A stretch of DNA of 64,000 nucleotides, from NCBI RefSeq assembly GCF_050947875.1, contig NW_027460291.1, positions 28,147,589 to 28,211,588 of the forward strand, given 5' to 3'. A program made the position numbers and the translations under genes. Every line of letters begins with the position of its first letter. Position 1 is the first letter of the stretch. The notes beneath the pieces were generated by a model. It was not told the DNA's origin and did not search any database. It saw nothing but the letters and a program-made list of their open reading frames with translations. This document shows, in pieces, positions 14,301-26,500 of this stretch. The stretch is from Dermacentor variabilis. Lineage: Eukaryota; Arthropoda; Arachnida; Ixodida; Ixodidae.

Positions 14301-15812
14301 AGTGGAGGAAAAGCAGGCGTCAAGCACGGCCCAAACGTGGCCCGATAACAAATATAGTTCAATACTGGGCCCACCCACAGCGGAGGTGAAGCGGGCGTTG
14401 AGCGCTCCACATACGTGGGTCCATTCAAAAGTAGTGCAATGCCGGGCCGACACGTGGAGGAGGTGAAGCAGGCGTTAAGCACTGCCCATACGTCAGCCGA
14501 TCCCGAAGATAGTGTAATACTGGGCCACCCGCGGCGGAGGTGAAGCAGGCGTTAAGCACTACCCATACGTGGGCCGATACCGAAGATAGTGCAATACTGG
14601 GCCCACCCGCAGCGGAGGCGAAGCAGGCGTTTAGCGCTCCGCATACGTGGTCCATCCAAAGGTAGTGCAATGCCGGGTCGACACGTGAAGGAGGAGAAGT
14701 AGCGTTAAGCACTACGCATACGTGGGGCGATCCCGAAGATGGTACAATACTGGGCCCACCCGCGGCGAAGGTGAAGCAGGCGTTGAGCGCTCCGCTTAAG
14801 AGGGTCCATCCAAAGTAGTGCAATGCCGGGCCAAAGCATGGTGGAGGTGAAGCAGGCGTTAAGCACTCCCCATACGTGGGCCGATCCCTAAGACAGTCCA
14901 AAACTGGGCCCACCCGCGATGGAGGTGAAGCAGGCGTTAAGCACTCCCCATAAATGGGCTGATCCCCAAGATACTGCAATACTGGGCCCACCCCCGGCGA
15001 AGGTGAAGCAGGCGTTGAGTGCCCCGCATACGTGGGTCCATCCAAAGGTAGTGCAATGCCGGGCCCACCTGCGGCGGAAGTGAAGCAGGCGTTAAGCACT
15101 CCTCATACGTGGGCCGATACCGAAGATAGTGCAATACTGGGCCCACCCGCCGCGGAGGTGAAGCAGGCGTTGAGCGCTCCCCATGCGTGGTTCATCCAAA
15201 GCTAGTGCAATGCGGGTCGATACGCGGTGTAGGTGAAGAAGCGTTAAGCACTACCCATACGTGGGCCGATCCCGAAGTTGTACAATACTGGGCCCACCCG
15301 CGGCGAAGGTGAAGCAGGCGTTGAGCGCACCGCATACGTGGGTCCATCCAAACTAGTGCAATGCCGGGCCGACACGCGGTGGAGGTGAAGCAGGCGTTAA
15401 GCACTCCCCATACGTGGGCCGATCCCTAAGACAGTCCAATACTGGGCCCACCCGCGGTGGAGGTGAAGCAGGCGTTAAGCACTTCGGCCCATTTAATCGG
15501 CCCATTTAAGCAAATCGGCCCATTTATGGGGAATAAATGGGCCGATCCCCAAGATAGTGCAATACTGGGCCAACCCCCGGCGAAGGTGAAGCAGGCGTTG
15601 ACTGCCCCGCATACGTGGTCCATCCAAAGGTAGTGCAATGCCGGGTCGATTCGCTGTGGAGGTGAAGAAGCGTTAAGCACTCCCCATACGTGGACCGATC
15701 TCAAAGATATTTCACTAGTATGCCCAGCCGAGGCGGAGGTGACGCGGGCGTTGAGCGCTCCGCATACGTGAGTTCATCCAAAGGTAGTGCAATGCCGGGC
15801 CGACACGTGGTG
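11334..15812 (+). repeat. 4479-bp tandem duplication, copy 2
   Basis: Near-identical direct copy of 6855-11333. The junction is readable. Sequence up to 11337 follows the variant seen near 15806-15816, where CACGTGGTGGAGG continues into TGAAGCAGACG. After 11333 it follows the variant at 6854, GGAGGAGAAGTAGCG. The switch lies inside a shared GGAGG (11333-11337). This is what unequal crossing-over between out-of-register HOR copies would leave. Confidence 0.85.
15484..15546 (+). repeat. 45-bp hairpin-forming inverted insertion (copy 2)
   Basis: Same insertion as at 11005, exactly 4479 bp downstream in the second copy of the large tandem duplication. It contains the three TCGGCCCATTTA copies followed by the resident TAAATGGGCCGA. 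It was carried along by the duplication and is not an independent event. Confidence 0.9.
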
Positions 15813-18800
15813 GAGGTGAAGCAGACGTTTAGCACTCCCCATACGTGGGCCGATACCGAAGATAGTGGGTCCACCCTGGCGGAGGCGTTGAGCGCTCTGC
15901 ATACGTGGGTCCATCCAAAGGTAGTGCAATGCCGGGTCGACACGCGGTGGAGGTGAAGAAGCGTTAAGCACTCCCCACACGTGGGCCCATCCCGAAGATA
16001 ACGCAATACTGGTCCCACCTGCAACGGAGGCGAAGCAGGCGTTGAGCGCTCTGCATACGTGGGTCCATCCGAATGTAGGGCAATGCCGGGTTGACACGCG
16101 GCGGAGGGGAAGCAGGCGTTGAGCGCTCCCCATACGTGGGCCGATACCGAAGATAGTACAATACTGGGCCCACCCGCGGCGAAGGTGAAGCAGGCGTTGA
16201 GCGCTCCGCATACGTGAGTCCATCTAAAGGTAGTACAATGCCGGGCCGACACGCGGAGGAAGTGAAGCAGGCATTAAGCACTCCCTATACGTGGCCCGAT
16301 TCCTAAGATAGTGCAATACTGGGCCCACCCGTGGCGAAGGTGAAGCAGGCGTTGAGCGCTCGCATACTTGGGTCCATCTAAAGGTAGTACAATGCCGGGG
16401 CGACACGCAGTGGAGGAAAAGCAGGCGTCAAGCACGGCCCAAACATGGCCCGATAACAAATATAGTTCAATACTGGGCCCACCCACAGCGGGGGTGAAGC
16501 GGGCGTTGAGCGCTCCACATACGTGGGTCCATTCAAAAGTAGTGCAATGCCGGGCCGACACGTGGAGGAGGTGAAGCAGGCGTTAAGCACTGCCCATACG
16601 TCAGCCGATCCCGAAGATAGCGTAATACTGGGCCACCCGCGGCGGAGGTGAAGCAGACGTTAAGCACTACCCATACGTGGGCCGATCCCGAAGATAGTGC
16701 AATACTGGGCCCACCCGCAGCGGAGGCGAAGCAGGCGTTGAGCGCTCCGCATACGTGGTCCATCCAAAGGTAGTGCAATGCCGGGTCGACCCGTGAAGGA
16801 GGAGAAGTAGCGTTAAGCACTCCTCATACGTGGGCCGATACCGAAGTTAGTGCAATACTGGGCCCACCCGTGGCGGAGGTAAAGCAGGCGTAGAGCGCTC
16901 CGCATACGTGGTCCATCCAAAGGTAGTGCAATGCCGGGTCGATTCGCTGTGGAGGTGAAGAAGCGTTAAGCACTCCTCATCCGAGGTCCCATCCCGAAGA
17001 TAGTGCAATACTCTTCCCACGCGAGGCGAAAGTGAAGCAGCCGTTCAGCGCTCCGCATATGTGGGTCCATTTAAAGGTAGTGCAATGCAGGGCCGACACG
17101 CAGTGGAGGTAAAGCAGGTGTCAAGCACTCCCCATACGTTGACCGATCCCAAAGATATTTCACTACTATACCCAGCCGAGGCGGAGGTGACGCGGGCGTT
17201 TAGCGCTCCGCATACGTGGGTTCATCTAAAGGTAGTGCAATGCCGGGCGGACACGTGGTGGAGGTGAAGCAGACGTTTAGCACTCCCCATACGTGGGCCG
17301 ATACCGAAGATAGTGGGTCCACCCTGGCGGAGGCGTTGAGCGCTCTGCACACGTGGGTCCATCCAAAGGTAGTGCAATGCCGGGTCGACACGCGGTAGAG
17401 GTGAAGAAGCGTTAAGCACTCCCCACACGTGGGCCGATACCGAAGATAGTACAATACTGGGCCCACCCGCGGCGAAGGTGAAGCAGGCGTTGAGCGCTCC
17501 GCATACGTGGGTCCATCCAAAGGTAGGGCAATGCCGGGTCGACACGCGGCGGAGGGGAAGCAGGCGTTGAGCGCTCCCCATACGTGGGCCGATACCGAAG
17601 ATAGTACAATACTGGGCCCACACGTGGCGAAGGTGAAGCAGGCGTTGAGCGCTCGCATACTTGGGTCCATCTAAAGGTAGTACAATGCCGGGGCGACACG
17701 CAGTGGAGGAAAAGCAGGCGTCAAGCACGGCCCAAACGTGGCCCGATAACAAATATAGTTCAATACTGGGCCCACCCACAGCGGAGGTGAAGCGGGCGTT
17801 GAGCGCTCCACATACGTGGGTCCATTCAAAAGTAGTGCAATGCCGGGCCGACACGTGGAGGAGGTGAAGCAGGCGTTAAGCACTGCCCATACGTCAGCCG
17901 ATCCCGAAGATAGCGTAATACTGGGCCACCCGCGGCGGAGGTGAAGCAGACGTTAAGCACTACCCATACGTGGGCCGATCCCGAAGATAGTGCAATACTG
18001 GGCTCACCCGCAGCGGAGGCGAAGCAGGCGTTGAGCGCTCCGTATACGTGGTCCATTCAAAGGTAGTGCAATGCCGGGTCGACCCGTGAAGGAGGAGAAG
18101 TAGCGTTAAGCACTCCTCATACGTGGGCCGATACCGAAGTTAGTGCAATACTGGGCCCACCCGTGGCGGAGGTAAAGCAGGCGTAGAGCGCTCCGCATAC
18201 GTGGTCCATCCAAAGGTAGTGCAATGCCGGGTCGATTCGCTGTGGAGGTGAAGAAGCGTTAAGCACTCCTCATCCGTGGTCCCATCCCGAAGATAGTGCA
18301 ATACTGTTCCCTCGCGAGGCGAAAGTGAAGCAGCCGTTCAGCGCTCCGCATACGTGGGTCCATTTAAAGGTAGTGCAATGCAGGGCCGACACGCAGTGGA
18401 GGTAAAGCAGGCGTCAAGCACTCCCCATACGTGGACCGATCCCAAAGATATTTCACTACTATACCCAGCCGAGGCGGAGGTGACGCGGGCGTTGAGCGCT
18501 CCGCATACGTGGGTTCATCTAAAGGTAGTGCAATGCCGGGCGGACACGTGGTGGAGGTGAAGCAGACGTTTAGCACTCCCCATACGTGGGCCGATACCGA
18601 AGATAGTGGGTCCACCCTGGCGGAGGCGTTGAGCGCTCTGCACACGTGGGTCCATCCAAAGGTAGTGCAATGCCGGGTCGACACGCGGTAGAGGTGAAGA
18701 AGCGTTAAGCACTCCCCACACGTGGGCCGATACCGAAGATAGTACAATACTGGGCCCACCCGTGGCGAAGGTGAAGCAGGCGTTGAGCGTTCGCATACAT

Positions 18801-21800
18801 GGGTCCATCTAAAGGTAGTACAATGCCGGGGCGACACGCAGTGGAGGAAAAGCAGGCGTCAAGCACGGCCCAAACGTGGCCCGATAACAAATATAGTTCA
18901 ATACTGGGCCCACCCACAGCGGAGGTGAAGCGGGCGTTGAGCGCTCCACATACGTGGGTCCATTCAAAAGTAGTGCAATGCCGGGCCGACACGTGGAGGA
19001 GGTGAAGCAGGCGTTAAGCACTGCCCATACGTCAGCCGATCCCGAAGATAGTGTAATACTGGGCCACCCGCGGCGGAGGTGAAGCAGGCGTTAAGCACTA
19101 CCCATACGTGGGCCGATACCGAAGATAGTGCAATACTGGGCCCACCCGCAGCGGAGGCGAAGCAGGCGTTTAGCGCTCCGCATACGTGGTCCATCCAAAG
19201 GTAGTGCAATGCCGGGTCGACACGTGAAGGAGGAGAAGTAGCGTTAAGCACTACGCATACGTGGGGCGATCCCGAAGATGGTACAATACTGGGCCCACCC
19301 GCGGCGAAGGTCAAGCAGGCGTTGAGCGCTCCGCTTAAGAGGGTCCATCCAAAGTAGTGCAATGCCGGGCCAAAGCATGGTGGAGGTGAAGCAGGCGTTA
19401 AGCACTCCCCATACGTGGGCCGATCCCTAAGACAGTCCAAAACTGGGCCCACCCGCGATGGAGGTGAAGCAGGCGTTAAGCACTCCCCATAAATGGGCTG
19501 ATCCCCAAGATACTGCAATACTGGGCCCACCCCCGGCGAAGGTGAAGCAGGCGTTGAGTGCCCCGCATACGTGGGTCCATCCAAAGGTAGTGCAATACGG
19601 GTCGATACGCGGTGTAGGTGAAGAAGCGTTAAGCACTACCCATACGTGGGCCGATCCCGAAGTTGTACAATACTGGGCCCACCCGCGGCGAAGGTGAAGC
19701 AGGCGTTGAGCGCACCGCATACGTGGGTCCATCCAAACTAGTGCAATGCCGGGCCGACACGCGGTGGAGGTGAAGCAGGCGTTAAGCACTCCCCATAAAT
19801 GGGCCGATCCCCAAGATAGTGCAATACTGGGCCAACCCCCGGCGAAGGTGAAGCAGGCGTTGACTGCCCCGCATACGTGGTCCATCCAAAGGTAGTGCAA
19901 TGCCGGGTCGATTCGCTGTGGAGGTGAAGAAGCGTTAAGCACTCCCCATACGTGGACCGATCTCAAAGATATTTCACTAGTATGCCCAGCCGAGGCGGAG
20001 GTGACGCGGGCGTTGAGCGCTCCGCATACGTGAGTTCATCCAAAGGTAGTGCAATGCCGGGCCGACACGTGGTGGAGGTGAAGCAGACGTTTAGCACTCC
20101 CCATACGTGGGCCGATACCGAAGATAGTGGGTCCACCCTGGCGGAGGCGTTGAGCGCTCTGCATACGTGGGTCCATCAAAAGGTAGTGCAATGCCGGGTC
20201 GACACGCGGTGGAGGTGAAGAAGCGTTAAGCACTCCCCACACGTGGGCCCATCCCGAAGATAACGCAATACTGGTCCCACCTGCAACGGAGGCGAAGCAG
20301 GCGTTGAGCGCTCTGCATACGTGGGTCCATCCGAATGTAGGGCAATGCCGGGTTGACACGCGGCGGAGGGGAAGCAGGCGTTGAGCGCTCCCCATACGTG
20401 GGCCGATACCGAAGATAGTACAATACTGGGCCCACCCGCGGCGAAGGTGAAGCAGGCGTTGAGCGCTCCGCATACGTGAGTCCATCTAAAGGTAGTACAA
20501 TGCCGGGCCGACACGCGGAGGAAGTGAAGCAGGCATTAAGCACTCCCTATACGTGGCCCGATTCCTAAGATAGTGCAATACTGGGCCCACCCGTGGCGAA
20601 GGTGAAGCAGGCGTTGAGCGCTCGCATACTTGGGTCCATCTAAAGGTAGTACAATGCCGGGGCGACACGCAGTGGAGGAAAAGCAGGCGTCAAGCACGGC
20701 CCAAACGTGGCCCGATAACAAATATAGTTCAATACTGGGCCCACCCACAGCGGGGGTGAAGCGGGCGTTGAGCGCTCCACATACGTGGGTCCATTCAAAA
20801 GTAGTGCAATGCCGGGCCGACACGTGGAGGAGTTGAAGCAGGCGTTAAGCACTGCCCATACGTCAGCCGATCCCGAAGTAGTGTAATACTGGGCCACCCG
20901 CGGCGGAGGTGAAGCAGACGTTAAGCACTACCCATACGTGGACCGATCCCGAAGATAGTGCAATACTGGGCCCACCCGCAGCGGAGGCGAAGCAGGCGTT
21001 GAGCGCTCCGCATACGTGGTCCATCCAAAGGTAGTGCAATGCCGGGTCGAACCGTGAAGGAGGAGAAGTAGCGTTAAGCACTACCCATACGTGGGGCGAT
21101 CCCGAAGATGGTACAATACTGGGCCCACCCGCGGCGAAGGTGAAGCAGGCGTTGAGCGCTCCGCATACGTGGGTTCATCCAAAGTAGTGCAATGCCGGGC
21201 CGACGCATGGTGGAGGTGAAGCAGGCGTTAAGCTCTCCCCATACGTGGGCCGATCCCTAAGACAGTCCAAAACTGGGCCCACCCGCTATGGAGGTGGAGC
21301 AGGCGTTAAGCACTCCCCATAAATGGGCTGATCCCCAAGATAATGCAATACTGGGCCCACCCGTGGCGGAGGTAAAGCAGGCGTAGAGCGCTCCGCATAC
21401 GTGGTCCATCCAAAGGTAGTGCAATGCCGGGTCGATTCGCTGTGGAGGTGAAGAAGCGTTAAGCACTCCTCATCCGTGGGCCCATCCCGAAGATAGTTCA
21501 ATACTGGTCCCACGCGAGGCGAAAGTGAAGCAGGCGTCAAGCACTCCCCATACGTGGACCGATCCCAAAGATATTTCACTACTATGCCCAGCCGAGGCGG
21601 AGGTGACGCGGGCGTTGAGCGCTCCGCATACGTGGGTCCATCCAAAGGTAGTGCAATGCCGGGTCGACACGCGGTGGAGGTGAAGAAGCGTTAAGCACTC
21701 CCCACACGTGGGCCCATCCCGAAGATAACGCAATACTGGTCCCACCCGCAACGGAGGCGAAGCAGGCGTTGAGCGCTCTGCATACGTGGGTCCATCCGAA

Positions 21801-21804
21801 TGTA

Positions 21805-22097
21805 GGGCAATGCCGGGTCGACACGCGGCGGAGGGGAAGCAGGCGTTGAGCGCTCCCCATACGTGGGCCGATACCGAAGATAGTACAATACTGGGCCCAC
21901 CCGCGGCGAAGGTGAAGCAGGCGTTGAGCGCTCCGCATACGTGGGTCCATCCAAAGGTAGGGCAATGCCGGGTCGACACGCGGCGGAGGGGAAGCAGGCG
22001 TTGAGCGCTCCCCATACGTGGGCCGATACCGAAGATAGTACAATACTGGGCCCACCCGCGGCGAAGGTGAAGCAGGCGTTGAGCGCTCCGCATACGT
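21805..22097 (+). repeat. Adjacent identical dimers, 155-bp period
   Basis: A dimer carrying the rare variants TAGGGCAATGCCGGG and GCGGCGGAGGGGAAGC at 21805-21959 is repeated directly at 21960, and stays identical until about 22097, where GTGGG becomes GTGAG. A single-dimer slippage or unequal exchange explains this. Confidence 0.8.
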
Positions 22098-23475
22098 GAG
22101 TCCATCTAAAGGTAGTACAATGCCGGGGCGACACGCAGTGGAGGTAAAGCAGGGGTCAAGCACTACCCATACGTGGGCCGATACCGAAGATAGTACAATA
22201 CTAGGCCCACCCGCGGTGAAGGTGAAGCAGGCGTTGAGCGCTCCGCATACGTGGGTCCATCCAAAGTAGTGCAATGCCGGGCCGACACGCGGAGGAAGTG
22301 AAGCAGGCGTTAAGGACTCCCCATACGTGGCCCGATTCCTAAGATAGTGCAATACTGGGCCCACCCGTGGCGAAGGTGAAGCAGGCGTTGAGCGCTCGCA
22401 TACATGGGTCCATCTAAAGGTAGTACAATGCCGGGGCGACACGCAGTGGAGGAAAAGCAGGCGTCAAGCACGGCCCAAACGTGGCCCGATAACAAATATA
22501 GTTCAATACTGGGCCCACCCACAGCGGAGGTGAAGCGGGCGTTGAGCGCTCCACATACGTGGGTCCATTCAAAAGTAGTGCAATGCCGGGCCGACACGTG
22601 GAGGAGATGAAGCAGGCGTTAAGCACTGCCCATACGTCAGCCGATCCCGAAGATAGTGTAATACTGGGCCACCCGCGGCGGAGGTGAAGCAGGCGTTAAG
22701 CACTACCCATACGTGGGGCGATCCCGAAGATGGTACAATACTGGGCCCACCCGCGGCGAAGGTGAAGCAGGCGTTGAGCGCTCCGCATACGTGGGTCCAT
22801 CCAAAGTAGTGCAATGCCGGACCGACGCATGGTGGAGGTGAAGCAGGCGTTAAGCACTCCCCATACGTGGGCCGATGCCTAAGACAGTCCAAAACTGGGC
22901 CCACCCGCGATGGAGGTGAAGCAGGCGTTAAGCACTCCCCATAAATGGGCTGATCCCCAAGATAGTGCAATACTGGGCCCACCCCCGGCGAAGGTGAAGC
23001 AGGCGTTGAGTGCCCCGCATACGTGGGTCCATACAAAGGTAGTGCAATGCCGGGCCCACCTGCGGCGGAAGTGAAGCAGGCGTTAAGCACTCCTCATACG
23101 TGGGCCGATACCGAAGATAGTGCAATACTGGGCCCACCCGCCGCGGAGGTGAAGCAGGCGTTGAGCGCTCCCCATACGTGGTTCATCCAAAGCTAGTGCA
23201 ATGCGGGTCGATACGCGGTGTAGGTGAAGAAGCGTTAAGCACTACCCATACGTGGGCCGATCCCGAAGATAGTACAATACTGGGCCCACCCGTGGCGAAG
23301 GTGAAGCAGGCGTTGAGCGCACCACATACGTGGGTCCATCCAAAGTAGTGCAATGCCGGGCCGACACGCGGTGGAGGTGAAGCAGGCGTTAAGCACTCCC
23401 CATACGTGGGCCGATCCCTAAGACAGTCCAATACTGGGCCCACCCGCGGTGGAGGTGAAGCAGGCGTTAAGCACT

Positions 23476-23538
23476 TCGGCCCATTTAATCGGCCCATTTA
23501 AGCAAATCGGCCCATTTATGGGGAATAAATGGGCCGAT
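23476..23538 (+). repeat. 45-bp hairpin-forming inverted insertion (copy 3)
   Basis: Same insertion, 7992 bp after the second copy and inside the matching HOR block (offset 7992). The base context on both sides is the same, which points to one insertion event later spread by array amplification. The HOR copy between them (near 19785) lacks both the insert and one adjacent 78-bp unit. Confidence 0.9.
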
Positions 23539-26500
23539 CTCCAAGATAGTGCAATACTGGGCCAACCCCCGGCGAAGGTGAAGCAGGCGTTGAGTGCCCC
23601 GCATACGTGGTCCATCCAAAGGTAGTGCAATGCCGGGTCGATTCGCTGTGGAGGTGAAGAAGCGTTAAGCACTCCCCATACGTGGACCGATCCCAAAGAT
23701 ATTTCACTAGTATGCCCAGCCGAGGCGGAGGTGACGCGGGCGTTGAGCGCTCTGCATACGTGAGTTCATCCAAAGGTAGCGCAATGCCGGGCCGACACGT
23801 GGTGGAGGTGAAGCAGACGTTTAGCACTCCCCATACGTGGGCCGATACCGAAGATAGTGGGTCCACCCTGGCGGAGGCGTTGAGCGCTCTGCATACGTGG
23901 GTCCATCCAAAGGTAGTGCAATGCCGGGTCGACACGCGGTGGAGGTGAAGAAGCGTTAAGCACTCCCCACACGTGGGCCCATCCCGAAGATAACGCAATA
24001 CTGGTCCCACCCGCAACGGAGGCGAAGGAGGCGTTGAGCGCTCTGCATACGTGGGTCCATCCGAATGTAGGGCAATGCCGGGTCGACACGCGGCGGAGGG
24101 GAAGCAGGCGTTGAGCGCTCCCCATACATGGGCCGATACCGAAGATAGTACAATACTGGGCCCACCCGCGGCGAAGGTGAAGCAGGCGTTGAGCGCTCCG
24201 CATACGTGAGTGCATCTAAAGGTAGTACAATGCCGGGGCGACACGCAGTGGAGGTAAAACAGGGGTCAAGCACTACCCATGCGTGGGCCGATACCGAAGT
24301 TAGTACAATACTAGGCCCACCCGCGGTGAAGGTGAAGCAGGCGTTAAGCACTACCCATACGTGGGCCGATCCCGAAGATAGTGCAATACTGGGCCCACCC
24401 GCAGCGGAGGCGAAGCAGGCGTTGAGCGCTCCGCATACGTGGTCCATCCACAGGTAGTGCAATGCCGGGTCGACACGCGAAGGAGGAGAAGTAGCGTTAA
24501 GCACTACCCATACGTGGGGCGATCCCGAAGATGGTACAATACTGGGCCCACCCGCGATGTAGGTGAAGCAGGCGTTAAGCACTCCCCATAAATGGGCTGA
24601 TCCCCAAGATAGTGCAATACTGGGCCAACCCCCGGCGAAGGTGAAGCAGGCGTTGAGTGCCCCGCATACGTGGGCCGATACCGAAGATAGTGCAATACTG
24701 GGCCCACCTGCGGCGGAAGTGAAGCAGGCGTTAAGCACTCCCCATACGTGGGCCCATCGCGAAACTTGTGTAATACTGGTCCCACCCGCGGCGAAGGTGA
24801 AGAGGCGTGTAGCGCTCCGTACACATGGGTCCATCCAAAGGCAGTTCAATGCCGGACCGACACGCACTGGAGCTGAAGCAGGCGTTAAGCACTCCCCATA
24901 CATGGCCCGATCCCTAAGACATAGCAATACTTGGTCCACCCGCGGTGGAGGCGAAGCAGGCGTTAAGCACTCCCCATACGTGGCCCGATCCCTAAGATAG
25001 TGAAATTCTGGGCCCACCCGCGGTGGAGGTGCAGCAGGCGTTGAGCGCTCCGCATACGTCATCCATCCAAAGGTAGTGCAATGGTGGGCCGACACTTGGT
25101 GGAGCTGAAGCAGACGTTAAGCACTTCCCATACGTGGGCCGATCCCGAAGATAGTGTAATACTGGGCTCACCCGCAGCGGAGGCGAAGCATGCGTTGAGC
25201 GCTCCGCATACGTGGGTCCATCCAAAGGTAGGGCAATGCCGGGTCGACACGCGGCGGAGGGGAAGCAGGCGTTGAGCGCTCCCCATACGTGGGCCGATAC
25301 CGAAGGTAGTACAATACTGGGCCCACTCGCGGCGAAGGTGAAGCAGGCGTTGAGCGCTCTGCATACGTGAGTCCATCTAAAGGTAGTACAATGCCGGGGC
25401 GACACGCAGTGGAGGTAAAGCAGGGGTCAAGCACTACCCATACGTGGGCCGATACCGAATATAGTACAATACTAGGCCCACCCGCGGCGAAGGTGAAGCA
25501 GGCGTTGAGAGCTCCGCATACGTGGGTCCATGCAAAGTAGTGGAATGCCGGGCCGACACGTGGAGGAAGTAAAGCAGGCGTCAAGCACTGCCCATACGTC
25601 AGCCGATCCCGAAGATAGTGTAATACTGGGCCACCCGCGGCGGACGTGAAGCAGGCGTTAAGCACTCCCCATAAATGGGCTGATCCCCAAGATAGTGCAA
25701 TACTGGGCCAACCCCGGGCGAAGGTGATGCAGGCGTTGAGTGCCCCGCATACGTGGGTCCATCCAAAGGTAGTGCAATGCCGGGCCCACCTGCGGCGGAA
25801 GTGAAGCAGGCGTTAAGCACTCCTCATACGTGGGCCGATACCGAAGATAGTGCCATACTGGGCCCACCCGTGGCGGAGGTAAAGCAGGCGTAGAGCGCTC
25901 CGCATACGTGGTCCATCCAAAGGTAGTGCAATGCCGGGTCGATTCGCTGTGCAGGTGAAGAAGCCTTAAGCACTCCTCATCCGTGGGCCCATCCTGAAGA
26001 TAGTGCAATACTGGTCCCACGCGAGGCGAAAGTGAAGCAGCCGTTGAGCGCTCCGCATACGTGAGTCCATCTAATGGTAGTGCAATGCCGGGCCGACACG
26101 CAGTGGAGGTAAAGCAGGCGTCAAACACTCCCCATACGTGGCCCGATCCCAAAGATATTTCACTACTATGCCCACCCGAGGCGGAGGTGACGCGGGCGTT
26201 GAGCGCTCCGCATACGTGGGTCCAACCAAAGGTAGTGCAATGCCGGGTTGACACGTGGTGGAGGTGAAGCAGACGTTTAGCACTCCCCATACGTGGGCCG
26301 ATACCGAAGATAGTGGGTCCACCCCTGCGGAGGCGTTGAGCGCTCTGCATACGTGGGTCCATCCAAAGGTAGTGCAATGCCGGGTCGACAAGCGGTGGAG
26401 ATGAAGAATCGTTAAACACCCCCATACGTGGGCCCATCCCGAAGATAGCCCAATACTGGTGCCACCCGAAGCGGAGGCGAAGCAGGCGTTGAGCGCTCCG

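Larger units (their letters stand above)
1..24350 (+). repeat. Homogenised higher-order-repeat zone (3.4-4.3 kb spacing)
   Basis: Diagnostic unit variants recur at long spacing with near-identical surroundings. A variant containing ATTTCACTAGTATGCCC is at 421, 4455, 7829, 11230, 12308, 15709, 19971 and 23701, giving spacings of 4034, 3374, 3401, 1078, 3401, 4262 and 3730 bp. Block matches read by eye: 1-1730 with about 15244-17010 (offset 15243, then 15288 after a 45-bp insert); about 12100-14500 with 15500-17900 (offset 3401); 15690-16900 with 19952-21050 (offset 4262); 14940-16220 with 22930-24200 (offset 7992). This is a classic higher-order repeat structure in which multi-kilobase blocks of divergent units were amplified as a whole. 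Block edges are approximate; no alignment was computed. Confidence 0.85.

Noticed and set aside
24563..25000. Plus-strand open frames over the satellite (up to about 145 codons)
   Set aside because: They are broken at the TAA/TGA that most units contain in GCGTTAAGC and GCGTTGAGC, and persist only where a unit variant removes the stop. They have no gene features.
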